Shown in pieces: positions 18,304 through 26,717 of a DNA stretch of 53,850 nucleotides. The stretch is from Planctomyces sp. GTDB lineage: Bacteria; Planctomycetota; Planctomycetia; Planctomycetales; Planctomycetaceae. Position 1 is the first letter of the stretch, and every line of letters begins with the position of its first letter. The notes under the pieces were generated by a model. The model was not told where the DNA came from. It saw only the letters and a list, made by a program, of their open reading frames with translations, and did not search any database. Both the position numbers and the translations under genes were made by a program. The stretch spans positions 1-53,850 of the forward strand of contig SYJG01000501.1 of NCBI GenBank assembly GCA_005798445.1, read 5' to 3'.

Positions 18304-20454
18304 ATGATCACTCGCGGTTCTCGAAGTGCGTGGATATTGATCGCTCTCGCGACGACTCTGCTCACCGGTCTTGGCTCGCCGGCACAAGACTCCGATGCGA
18401 AACCGAAGGCTCGGTCCGTTTCACCTATCGAGATCAAGCCGGAGCGGCGGACGCTCAGCCCCGGAACTCCGTTGAGCGTCCGGACGTTGGTGCTTCGTCC
18501 GCCGCAGATTCCCAGCATCCTCAGTTGGACGATCGAGTCGAAGCGGCATCGTGGGTATTTGATTGCGACGGCACTCAGCCCCGATGCGAAGCAGCTCGCG
18601 ACCGGCGGACTCGACGGCATCATTCGGATTTGGGACGCGGAGACCGGTGAGTTTCAAAAAGCGTTGGTCGGACACGACAGCTACGTCTACGACCTTGCGT
18701 GGTCGCCCGATGGTCGTACGCTGGCGTCCGGGGGATCGTGGGATACGACCGCACGGCTGTGGGATGTCCGCTCGGGATTGAATCTGCGAAGCCTCAAGCA
18801 TCCGGGGTATGTCGGAAAGATTGCGTGGTCTCCCGATGGCAGGATGCTGGTGGTCTGCGGTGGCGAGAGCGGCATTTGTCTGTTTTGGGACGTGACCGTC
18901 GGTGCCGAACGAGGCAAGGTCGAGCACGGCCGTCATGTCCTGAGCAGCGTCTGGTCTCCCGACGGAGCATCGGTGGCGTTCACCTGCTCGGGGCAAGCGC
19001 CGCAGGTCTTCGACACCGAGGAATTCAAGACTCGCAAGACGCTCGGTGATGCGGCGCTGACCGAAACGAATTACTCCGCCGCGTGGTCGCCGGACAGCAA
19101 GCTGCTCGCGGTGGCGACGAATGTCGGCACGAAAGTCTTTGACTCGGAATCAGGCGATTTGAAACAGACACTCGCCGGTCCGATGACGACGGCCGCGTGG
19201 TCGCCCGATGGAAAGGTGTTGGCGACGGCGTACTCTGGCAACGCGGTGCAGACTTGGAACACTGCCGATTGGAAACTCATCAAAGCCCTGCCGATCGGAG
19301 CGTCGGCGCTCGCGTATGCAAACGATGGATCGCGGCTGAGCCTGATGACCTCATCGACGGTCACGCTGTGGGACGTCGCGGCTGACAAAGCTCTGCCGAC
19401 AATCGACGCCGGTGGCCCCGCGTCGCGAGCGATGTGGACGACCGGGAAATTAATGGCGTCTGGCATCGGTACAAACGTGGTCTCGGTGTGGGACATCGCG
19501 ACCGGAAAGCTGGCGAAGAAACTCGAAGGGCATACCGCTCCGATCACCGCGATTGCCTGGGCTGGGAACAACAAGACTCTGGCGACCGCCTCGGCTGACA
19601 AGACGGTGCGTGTTTGGGATGCTCAAAAAGGTGAGCTGCTGAAAAAGCTCGAAGGGCACACCGAGGGAGTCGCTGTCTTGTCGTGGGCACCCAACGGCAA
19701 GCAGCTTGCGAGTGGCAGCCACGACAAGTCGGTGCGGCTGTGGGACACCGTCACCGGCAAGTCGATGAAGACGCTCGACAATCATCCGGCCGCTGTGACC
19801 ATCATGGATTGGAACGGCAAGATGCTGGTCGCCGGTGGCCCGTCGAACACGATCTTCGTTTGGAACACGACCACCGGGCAGACTGTTCGCAAACTGGAAG
19901 TCTCCGGCCAAGCTCAATCGCTGTCGTGGTCTCCCGATGGCAAGGTGATCGCCACCGGTGGAGTCGATGACGCGATCCGCATCATGAATCCCGCGAACGG
20001 ATCGACGCACGCGAAGCTCAGCCTGCCGGGTGATCCTCCCTCCGTGACCGCTTTGGCCTGGAGCGCGAAGGGAGAAACGATCGCCTCCGGCCGAGCCAAT
20101 CACACGGCCCAAATCTGGGATCCGCAAACCGGCAAAGTGGCACACAACGTCGCGACGATGGCTCCCGTGCAGGAGGTAATGTGGTCGGACACGCTGCGCA
20201 CGCTGGCCGTTGGCACCACTGACCGCTGCGTCAGGTTCTTCGACACCAAAAGTGGCAAGCTCCGAGCGACACTGATCACCGACCACGACCAAGTCCCCGC
20301 CATCACCGCCGACGGCCACTACCGAGCCGACTCCGAACCGGAGCTGGTCTACGTCGTCCAAACCGAGTCGTCCCAAGACACACTCTCCCCCGCCGACTTC
20401 GCCAAGAAGTACCGTTGGAAGAACTCTCCCAAAGACGTGAGGCTGGCGGACTGA
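18304..20454 (+). CDS. Secreted WD40-repeat protein
   Basis: 716 residues with a signal peptide (about 1-30, IALATTLLTGLGSPAQ) and then WD40 repeats through nearly the whole length. Repeat units end in WD or WN dipeptides (IRIWDAETG, ARLWDVRSG, VRVWDAQKG, VRLWDTVTG, IFVWNTTTG), and many carry SPDGK turns. I estimate 12-14 blades, enough for two propellers. Such proteins serve as binding scaffolds; no catalytic domain is attached. The last 60 residues (TADGHYRADSEPELVYVVQT) resemble C-terminal tails of other planctomycete WD40 proteins. It is followed by the NHL-repeat gene in the same direction, separated by a palindrome. Confidence 0.88.
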   Translation: MITRGSRSAWILIALATTLLTGLGSPAQDSDAKPKARSVSPIEIKPERRTLSPGTPLSVRTLVLRPPQIPSILSWTIESKRHRGYLIATALSPDAKQLATGGLDGIIRIWDAETGEFQKALVGHDSYVYDLAWSPDGRTLASGGSWDTTARLWDVRSGLNLRSLKHPGYVGKIAWSPDGRMLVVCGGESGICLFWDVTVGAERGKVEHGRHVLSSVWSPDGASVAFTCSGQAPQVFDTEEFKTRKTLGDAALTETNYSAAWSPDSKLLAVATNVGTKVFDSESGDLKQTLAGPMTTAAWSPDGKVLATAYSGNAVQTWNTADWKLIKALPIGASALAYANDGSRLSLMTSSTVTLWDVAADKALPTIDAGGPASRAMWTTGKLMASGIGTNVVSVWDIATGKLAKKLEGHTAPITAIAWAGNNKTLATASADKTVRVWDAQKGELLKKLEGHTEGVAVLSWAPNGKQLASGSHDKSVRLWDTVTGKSMKTLDNHPAAVTIMDWNGKMLVAGGPSNTIFVWNTTTGQTVRKLEVSGQAQSLSWSPDGKVIATGGVDDAIRIMNPANGSTHAKLSLPGDPPSVTALAWSAKGETIASGRANHTAQIWDPQTGKVAHNVATMAPVQEVMWSDTLRTLAVGTTDRCVRFFDTKSGKLRATLITDHDQVPAITADGHYRADSEPELVYVVQTESSQDTLSPADFAKKYRWKNSPKDVRLAD

Positions 20455-20479
20455 TTTATGAGGCCGTGATCCTCTCGCG

Positions 20480-20570
20480 CCACCGAGTTTACCTCGGTGG
20501 TTCCCGCGCTTCTGCACTACGGGGCACTTCTTCAAGATCGCGTAGTGCAAAAGCGCGGGAATCACCGACG
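20480..20570. repeat. Inverted repeat, 30-nt arms, plus a nested hairpin
   Basis: Arms 20492-20521 and 20541-20570 match in 27 of 30 positions (core TTCCCGCGCTT.TGCACTACG). A smaller perfect stem CCACCGAG/CTCGGTGG (20480-20500) overlaps its left foot, offering alternative folds. It begins 25 nt after the WD40 gene stop codon. Confidence 0.85.
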
Positions 20571-20613
20571 CAAGGTTGGAGTCGTAAAGATCACAGTCTC
20601 TTTGGAGTGAATC

Positions 20614-21609
20614 ATGCGAACGCTCGCAATCTGCCTGGGCTTGATCAGCATGATGGCCGCTGCTGACGAACCATCCGCACCGCCACGCTTCATCAAAGCG
20701 TGGGGCCAAGAAGGGACCGCCGCCGGCGAGTTCGAGTTCCCCATCGGCATCGCGATTCACGAGCAGACGATCTTCGTCACCGATCACTACAACAACCGCG
20801 TGCAGTCGTTCGATTTCGACGGCAAGCATCTCGCGTCGCTGGAAGTCTTGCCGAATCCCGGAGGCATCACCGCCGACCGCGACGGCACGCTGTTCATTTC
20901 ACACTTCCCGGTCAGCCGGCTGAGCAAAGAGAAACACCCCGACCGCGTCTCGGTCTACACTCCAGCCGGCAAACTGCTGCGCGAGTGGGGCAAGACCGGC
21001 AAGAGTGACGGCGAGTTCGATTTCCCTGGCGGCTTGGTGATTGGTCCCGATGACCGGGTCTACGTCGCCGATCAAACCAACCGCCGCGTGCAGGTCTTCG
21101 ACAAGGCCGGAAAATTCCTCGCCAAGTTCGGCGAGTACGGCATTCAGCCCGGACAGTTCGGTGGCAACACGAATCCCAAATCGCGAGTCGGCGGCCCGCA
21201 GTTTCTGGCCTTCGACAAAGCTGGCAACCTCTACACGACCGAAGGCTCAATGGGCCGAGTCCAAAAGCTGACTCGCGAGGGCAAGCCGATTCTGTCGTGG
21301 GGCAGCCTGAAAGACGAACCGAGCGGCTTCGGCGGCAAGTTCACCGGCTTCAAAGACAAAGTCGCCAATCTCGAAGGCCCCATCGGAATCACCGTCGATC
21401 CGCACGACCACGTTTGGGTCGCGTCGATCAACGGCCGCATTCAACAGTTCGACACCAACGGCAAACTCCTCGGCGGCCTGCAATCCAGCCAAGGCTCCGA
21501 GCCAGGCAAGTTCTTCGCCCCACACACGATCGCCTTCAACAGCCGAGGCGAATTTTTCGTCGTCGATTCCTACAACCACCGCATTCAGAAATTTGGTGTC
21601 ACACCTTGA
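20614..21609 (+). CDS. Secreted NHL-repeat six-bladed propeller protein
   Basis: 331 residues with a short signal peptide (MRTLAICLGLISMMAAA). NHL-type repeats follow: GQEGTAAGEFEFPIGIAI, SDGEFDFPGGLVIGPDDRVYVADQTNRRVQVFD, and SEPGKFFAPHTIAFNSRGEFFVVDSYNHRIQKF, each with the V-D-x-x-N-x-R-x-Q-x-F pattern. About six blades give one closed propeller. The family binds proteins, carbohydrates or metals; in planctomycetes such genes are common and mostly unassigned. GGAG seven bases upstream supports the start. The 3' end overlaps the converging kinase gene by 25 nt. Confidence 0.88.
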   Translation: MRTLAICLGLISMMAAADEPSAPPRFIKAWGQEGTAAGEFEFPIGIAIHEQTIFVTDHYNNRVQSFDFDGKHLASLEVLPNPGGITADRDGTLFISHFPVSRLSKEKHPDRVSVYTPAGKLLREWGKTGKSDGEFDFPGGLVIGPDDRVYVADQTNRRVQVFDKAGKFLAKFGEYGIQPGQFGGNTNPKSRVGGPQFLAFDKAGNLYTTEGSMGRVQKLTREGKPILSWGSLKDEPSGFGGKFTGFKDKVANLEGPIGITVDPHDHVWVASINGRIQQFDTNGKLLGGLQSSQGSEPGKFFAPHTIAFNSRGEFFVVDSYNHRIQKFGVTP

Positions 21610-24017
21610 ATTGATTCACCGGTCGTGGTCGCGTGAGACGTTGATTCCAGCTCCACGATCGGCACGCGCTCCCCCAGTGTGATCATCGCCCAGACCCCGG
21701 CGAGCGGGCAGAGGAACATTGGCATGGCGGCGGTCCAGGCGATCCCGGGGCCGTGTTGAATCAGCGCCAGCAGAACGCCGAGCGGGAACAGCATTGTGCT
21801 GAAGAGCAATGACCAGCGAGTCAATCTCGTGCGAGACGTGCGGTGCAGGAGGAAGAGGCTCACTGCGATCAGCGTGTCGAAGATCACATGGAGGATCGCG
21901 AGTTCCATCGATTGGGCGTTCGCGATTGGGTGCTCCATGAGCCAAACATGGCTGGGGAACGGTTCAAAGATCAGGATCGCCACAACGATCAACGTGGTCG
22001 CGAGCGACAGCAGCATCATTCCCAGCATGAGTTCGGTGGGGGCGGCGAGGCGTTCGCGGCGAGTCAGGGCTGTCGTCGCTTTCAGCAATCGGCCGCTGAA
22101 GCGGAGCAAGATGATCGTGCCGCAGAACCATCCGACGGCATCGGCCAGGCAGGCGAAGCCGGCGAGTTCGCCGAAGTGTGGCCCCATCTCGCGGTACTGG
22201 CCCGCATGTGTGATCAACACAACCGCTCCCACGCCGAGACACCACAACGTCCAGACGACTTCCAGCGCCAGAAACACGACACCGGTCGCGAGGTCTTTTC
22301 GCTGAGTCACCCCGACGACTCCTTTGAACGCTCCGGGGACAAGCTCCGCAGCATTCGTTGCCGCTTCACGCAACATCGGCCAAGCGGCTCGCGAAAACTT
22401 GCCGATGTGCGACCAGAGGTTTGTCGCCGTGTCGCGCAGAGTCGTCCACGCATGGCACTCGGCCAGCGGGACGTCGGTGAAATGAGTTTTTGCACCGGGA
22501 TGTCTCAGAATGACCAAAGCCCAAATGGCGAATGGCAGGATGACGAACCAGAGGGCACCAAACAGCATGAACAGCGTCGCGCAACCAACGGTTGCGGCAA
22601 AATAATACTGTCGGCTCTTCAGGCATAAGCCGACGAAGATCGCTTGGCCTCCTGCCAGAACCGACATCAACGTCATAAAGCCATAAAAGGGGCTGATGTC
22701 TCTCGGATTTGACGGCGAATTGAGAAACATCAAGAGGCCAATGACGATGCTCACAACTCCCAAGAACGTCAACGCCCTCGCTGGAATGTGGAGTTCCTGT
22801 TCCAGTTGTTCGCGAGTCTTCGATTCACCTGGCGGTTGGGCGGGTAACAGGGCAGCCACGAAGGCCGTGGCCTGTTTGAAGCGATCTTTCACCCAGGCGG
22901 CGTTTTCCGAACCGCGTTGTGTCGGTGTCTTGGCTTTGGCAGTTTGCGGCTCACTGTCGCGGATGTGATCGACGTCGGTGCGGACGTCGGTGACCCGCTG
23001 GTATCGCTGCGCCGGCTCTTTCTCCAACGCTCGCAGAACGACTTCATCCAGCCGTAAGTCGATACGGACTTTCTGCGACGGCAGTGGGAAGCGGCCGAGC
23101 GGTAGTTCGCCGGTCAGCATCTCGTAAAGGACGACTCCCAGCGAAAAGATGTCCGCGCGGTGATCGACTTCCGTCGGATGTTCGACTTGCTCCGGAGCCA
23201 TGTAGTGCGGAGTGCCGACCACCTGCCGAGTTCCGGTCAGCGGTCGCTCGGCCACGCCACCTTGATCGTCGATCTGCCGTGCAATCTTCGCCAAACCGAA
23301 GTCCGCGATTTTCACCCGGCCCTCTTTGGTCAGCAGAATGTTCTCCGGCTTGATGTCCCGATGCACGATCCCCTGCTCGTGAGCGTACTGCAGCGCATCG
23401 CACACTTGCGGCACGATCCCCAACGCCTCTTTGCACGACAGCCGTCCAGTCTCCTCAACATGCCGCAAGCTGGTTCCATCCACGAACTCCATCAGGAAGA
23501 AATACAAATCCCCCTGCTTGCCGAAGTCGTAGACTGTGACGATGTGCGGATGATTGAGCTTTGCCAACGCCCGCGCCTCGCGCTGAAATCGTTCAGCGAA
23601 TCCGGGATCGTTCTCAAAGTCTGGCCGCAGAATCTTCAGCGCGACGAACCGATCCAGTTCCTTCTGCCGAGCCTTGTAAACGACTCCCATGCCGCCGTAA
23701 CCAACCCGTTCGAGAATCTCCAACTGCGGAAAGTACGGAGCCAACTGCTCTGGCAACGGAGCCACAAATCGAGGCCGATATGCCGCCGTGCTCGGCTGAT
23801 CCAACCCCGGCTGACTTTCAAAACCGAGCGTCAGCAAACACCTCGGACACAACACCGACGGCGTGCCCGGCGGAACGGTTGCCCCGCACTGCGGGCACGT
23901 TTTTTCCGATGCCTGAGCTTCGCTTGATTCCGCCTGCTCTGTGCAACTTTCCGGCGTCGCTTCAGAATTCACGCCAACTTCCGGCCCGTTGTCCTCGGTA
24001 GTCATCATGTTCCCCAT
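21585..24017 (-). CDS. Membrane Ser/Thr protein kinase with N-terminal zinc ribbon
   Basis: About 810 residues. A zinc ribbon with cysteines at about 41, 44, 57 and 60 (CPQCG...CPRC) precedes a Hanks-type kinase domain: glycine loop GYGGMGVVY, ATP lysine about 128 (VALKIL), catalytic HRDIKPEN (aspartate about 221), DFG about 239-241, and activation-loop GTPHYMAPEQ. The C-terminal half is membrane-embedded with eight or so hydrophobic helices (for example FLGVVSIVIGLLMFL and LATTLIVVAILIF) and no repeat domain. The open frame reaches 24482, but the upstream 155 codons overlap the hydrolase gene in another frame. I use ATG 24017; 24008 is also possible. It lies downstream of a sigma factor and a serine hydrolase on the same strand. 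Confidence 0.9.
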   Translation of the reverse strand: MGNMMTTEDNGPEVGVNSEATPESCTEQAESSEAQASEKTCPQCGATVPPGTPSVLCPRCLLTLGFESQPGLDQPSTAAYRPRFVAPLPEQLAPYFPQLEILERVGYGGMGVVYKARQKELDRFVALKILRPDFENDPGFAERFQREARALAKLNHPHIVTVYDFGKQGDLYFFLMEFVDGTSLRHVEETGRLSCKEALGIVPQVCDALQYAHEQGIVHRDIKPENILLTKEGRVKIADFGLAKIARQIDDQGGVAERPLTGTRQVVGTPHYMAPEQVEHPTEVDHRADIFSLGVVLYEMLTGELPLGRFPLPSQKVRIDLRLDEVVLRALEKEPAQRYQRVTDVRTDVDHIRDSEPQTAKAKTPTQRGSENAAWVKDRFKQATAFVAALLPAQPPGESKTREQLEQELHIPARALTFLGVVSIVIGLLMFLNSPSNPRDISPFYGFMTLMSVLAGGQAIFVGLCLKSRQYYFAATVGCATLFMLFGALWFVILPFAIWALVILRHPGAKTHFTDVPLAECHAWTTLRDTATNLWSHIGKFSRAAWPMLREAATNAAELVPGAFKGVVGVTQRKDLATGVVFLALEVVWTLWCLGVGAVVLITHAGQYREMGPHFGELAGFACLADAVGWFCGTIILLRFSGRLLKATTALTRRERLAAPTELMLGMMLLSLATTLIVVAILIFEPFPSHVWLMEHPIANAQSMELAILHVIFDTLIAVSLFLLHRTSRTRLTRWSLLFSTMLFPLGVLLALIQHGPGIAWTAAMPMFLCPLAGVWAMITLGERVPIVELESTSHATTTGESIQGVTPNF

Positions 24018-24094
24018 GTGTGAATGACTTCTACCGAGAACTAAGCACTCGCCAAAATCAGGTTGCGAGAAAAATTGAGAATCTCGAACCACGA

Positions 24095-25198
24095 CTATCT
24101 CGCCGCCGCCGTGACGTGTTCGGCCGCGAGATCGCGCGGGTGCGGCTTGACGGCTCGCGCGGGGAGCGATGTGAGGACGACGCAGATCGTCTCCGTGGCG
24201 GGATCGGCCCAGGCGATTGTTCCTGTTGAGCCGGTGTGGCCGAACGTCTTTTCGGAGCAACCTGTGCTGCCGGCTCCCTGGCCGACATTCAGGCCGAGTC
24301 CGCGCGGCGTTTGACCGGGAGGATTGTGATTCGTCGTCATCAACCGAGCCGTCTCCGGCTTCAAGATCGCTCCGTTCTGAAATAAGAACTCGCCGAGCCA
24401 CCGCGCGATGTCCGGAGCGGAAGCGTGAGTCCCACCCCAGGGTGCTCCGAGCTTTCGCCAGTACGGGCTGTTCCAATCCCAATTCTTCGCGTTGGGATCA
24501 CCGCCACCTGCTTCGACAGCCGCGAACTCCGTCTGCACCGGAACGAAGTCCTCCAACTTGAAGCGTCCCAAACCCTGAGCTGACCGCTTCATGTCCAGCC
24601 GCTGAAACACCGCGCGATCGACGAGCGTCAGGATGTTGGAACCGCTGAGCACCTCGGCCACGCGAGCTGCCAGCAGAATTCCCATGCTCGAATACTGGTA
24701 CTTCGTCCCCGCCGCGAATTGCAGCGGAGTCCGCGTTGCGTGTTCGACGAACTCGGACAGAGACGCATAAGCCTTGCGGAGCGCGTCGTTCTCGGCAAGC
24801 TGATCGGGCAATCCGCAAACATGCGACAGCAGATGCCGCATCGTGACCGCTTCGCGTCCGTCACCCGTGAACTTCGGCAAGAACTTTCGGACGGGATCAT
24901 CGAGCCGAAACGCTCCCTTATCAAACAACGTCATCAACGCCGTCATCGCGATCGGCTTCGAGATCGAGCCGAGCAAAAACATCGCGTGCTCATCCGCCGC
25001 TTGACCGAAGGCTCGCGAAACCGATTCCCGATTCCGCCCCTGAGCCACATGCAACACCGCTGCCGTCACCCGCCTCTCCGCCGTCGCGCGAGCCAACACC
25101 TCAAACGCCTGATCCAACCGATCCCGCCGCAACGCCGCCACCAACGGTGTCGCCAACGATGCCGCCAAACCCGCCTGAAGAAAAACTCGCCGCTTCAT
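24095..25198 (-). CDS. Beta-lactamase family serine hydrolase
   Basis: About 367 residues of the class C beta-lactamase / D-Ala-D-Ala peptidase fold. MKRRVFLQAGLAASLATPL is an export signal with a Tat-like RR. The catalytic S-x-x-K is SISKP, the second motif is probably YSSMG (Y-x-S/N type), and a candidate third motif is HTGSTG. TMRHLLSHVCGLPD is the typical serine-hydrolase block following S-x-x-K. Such proteins are esterases or peptidases more often than true beta-lactamases. ATG 25198 has AAAGGAG nine bases upstream, and the frame upstream of it (from 25261) is discarded. It is 52 nt behind the sigma factor gene and 77 nt before the kinase gene. Confidence 0.88.
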   Translation of the reverse strand: MKRRVFLQAGLAASLATPLVAALRRDRLDQAFEVLARATAERRVTAAVLHVAQGRNRESVSRAFGQAADEHAMFLLGSISKPIAMTALMTLFDKGAFRLDDPVRKFLPKFTGDGREAVTMRHLLSHVCGLPDQLAENDALRKAYASLSEFVEHATRTPLQFAAGTKYQYSSMGILLAARVAEVLSGSNILTLVDRAVFQRLDMKRSAQGLGRFKLEDFVPVQTEFAAVEAGGGDPNAKNWDWNSPYWRKLGAPWGGTHASAPDIARWLGEFLFQNGAILKPETARLMTTNHNPPGQTPRGLGLNVGQGAGSTGCSEKTFGHTGSTGTIAWADPATETICVVLTSLPARAVKPHPRDLAAEHVTAAAR

Positions 25199-25250
25199 GA
25201 TGCTTGCTCCTTTTAGCGGATGACCTTCGGCAGACGTTCCGTCATCGATT

Positions 25251-25979
25251 TCAATTTCCAACCGCCACCATCAGTCGCCGCAGTTCGTCATCGACCTCGG
25301 AAGGATCGCTGAGGGTTTCAGCCACTTCGGCGCGGAGGAGTTCTCGGTAACGGCGACGCAAACGATGAGCGGCGGATTTGATCGCCTCTTCGCTGAGGTC
25401 GAAGCGGGCGGCGAGGTCGAGGTACGGCAACCGGTTCTCATCGCCATGCAGATGCGGTTCGAGTAGCTCGCACAATTCGCCGCGACTCTCGGCACGATAT
25501 TCCTCTCGCAGTTTGTCGAGTGTCGTTTGCAAGACGGTCAGCGCCCATTCGCGCTCAAACAACCGTTCAGGAGTTTCGTGGCTGACCGGTTCGTGACTGA
25601 TACGGCTCTCTGCCTGAGACACATCGAGCGACTGAATGACTCGGCCACCGCCACGCTTCTGAGCATCATTGCGTCTCTGCTCGGTCGAAAGAAAGTTCTG
25701 CATCGACTTCAACAAGAACGACCGAAACCGCCCCCGTTGTGGATCGGCCCGCGCAATCAAATTCCCCTCGAGCACAAACGCAAAAAACGCTTGTGTCCGA
25801 TCCTCCGCATCAACCAGCGGCAACCCCTTCCGTCGAGCGAACGCATACAACGGAAACCAATACGTCTCACAAAGCTCTCCCAACGCCGCACGAGCCGGCG
25901 TCGATCGCGCCTCCCCCGCCGCCTGCACCAAACTCCACCGCGTCGTCGCAAACATTTTTGGAGCTTTCTCGCGAGACAT
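25251..25979 (-). CDS. ECF-like RNA polymerase sigma factor
   Basis: About 242 residues. The N-terminal part (TRWSLVQAAG, ETYWFPLYAFARRKG, DAEDRTQAFFAFVLEG, FRSFLLKSMQNFLSTEQRR) matches sigma region 2 of the divergent planctomycete ECF group. The C-terminal helix-turn-helix (PYLDLAARFDLSEEAIKSAAHRLRRRYRELL) is region 4. It should redirect RNA polymerase to its own regulon. The frame is open to 26192, but conserved sequence begins only at about codon 72, so ATG 25979 (GAGCGAG upstream) is chosen; 25955 is an alternative. No anti-sigma factor is adjacent; the downstream membrane kinase is a possible regulator, which is inference. Confidence 0.85.
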   Translation of the reverse strand: MSREKAPKMFATTRWSLVQAAGEARSTPARAALGELCETYWFPLYAFARRKGLPLVDAEDRTQAFFAFVLEGNLIARADPQRGRFRSFLLKSMQNFLSTEQRRNDAQKRGGGRVIQSLDVSQAESRISHEPVSHETPERLFEREWALTVLQTTLDKLREEYRAESRGELCELLEPHLHGDENRLPYLDLAARFDLSEEAIKSAAHRLRRRYRELLRAEVAETLSDPSEVDDELRRLMVAVGN

Positions 25980-26089
25980 CCGCTCGCTCGATTTCGTTCT
26001 GAGTTTGATCCCGATTGGCGACTGCCCATCCCTCGTCGGATACTGTATGTTGCGATCGAGTCTGTCGTCAGCTTTGACTGGAGTTTGTC

Positions 26090-26320
26090 TTGATCGAATC
26101 ACAAACCACAACCGCGCGCGGCCCGACAATGATACGGTACTGCCGGATCGAAGAAGCAGATCGCTCTTTTGACCTGAAATTCTGGCAAGCACAATCCGAT
26201 GCCGCTCGATTCGCCGCCGCTTGGGAGATGGTCGTCACGGCTCAGCTTTGGAAGGGACGCGATCCGAATGAACTCCGATTTCAAAGATCTGTTGCGACTC
26301 TTCGGCGAGTTCCAATTTAG
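26090..26320 (+). CDS. Small partner protein of the nucleotidyltransferase
   Basis: 76 residues with the core RSFDLKFWQAQSDAARFAAAWEMVVTAQLWKGRDPNELRFQRSV. I recognise this pattern as a small protein commonly encoded just before single-domain nucleotidyltransferases, so it is a candidate antitoxin or partner. The frame starts at TTG 26090 with GGAG six bases upstream; ATG 26129 is an alternative giving 63 residues. It overlaps the nucleotidyltransferase gene by 53 nt in another frame, which suggests translational coupling. It is divergent from the sigma factor gene. Confidence 0.65.
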   Translation: MIESQTTTARGPTMIRYCRIEEADRSFDLKFWQAQSDAARFAAAWEMVVTAQLWKGRDPNELRFQRSVATLRRVPI

Positions 26321-26717
26321 CTTTCTGGTCGTCTGCGGATACGCGGTAATCCGATACACCGAACCGCGCTACACGAAAGACCTGGACCTGTGGGTTGAAG
26401 CGACTCCTGAAAACTCCAGCCGTTGCTATCAAGCACTCGCGGCGTTCGGAGCGCCGCTCGGTGACATTCAGCCGTTTGATTTGGTCCAAGAGGGCTACGT
26501 TTTTCAGATGGGCGTGCCGCCGAATCGCGTTGATCTGCTGATGAATGTTCGCGGCCTGACTTTTCAACAAGCGTGGTCGCGACGAGTCGTGATCGATGTT
26601 GAAGGACTTCAAATTCCGATCCTCAGCAAAGAGGATGTCATCACGTCCAAAATTGCGTCCGGACGACCACAAGACCTCATTGATGTCGATTTGCTTCGAC
26701 AATCGGAACAACGATGA
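26268..26717 (+). CDS. Minimal nucleotidyltransferase, toxin-like
   Basis: 149 residues with the small DNA-polymerase-beta-type nucleotidyltransferase fold seen in the AbiEii/DUF6036 group. Visible features are FLVVCGYAVIRYTEPRYTKDLDLWVEA, matching the G-G/S-x-A-V ... K-D-x-D-L block with the paired metal aspartates, and VDLLMNVRGL with the third acidic residue. SKEDVITSKIASGRPQDLIDVDLL matches the C-terminal conserved helix of that group. With the upstream small protein it resembles a toxin-antitoxin pair that would modify tRNA or a partner protein by nucleotide transfer. Its stop overlaps the start of the dehydrogenase gene by four bases (ATGA). Confidence 0.8.
   Translation: MNSDFKDLLRLFGEFQFSFLVVCGYAVIRYTEPRYTKDLDLWVEATPENSSRCYQALAAFGAPLGDIQPFDLVQEGYVFQMGVPPNRVDLLMNVRGLTFQQAWSRRVVIDVEGLQIPILSKEDVITSKIASGRPQDLIDVDLLRQSEQR

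Noticed and set aside
19450..20829. 459-codon minus-strand frame opposite the WD40 gene
   Set aside because: Low-complexity G/R/V-rich product with no domain, exactly antisense to a clear WD40 protein. It is a composition shadow.
24018..24482. 155-codon N-terminal extension of the kinase frame
   Set aside because: No domain, rich in R and S, and it overlaps the hydrolase gene in another frame.
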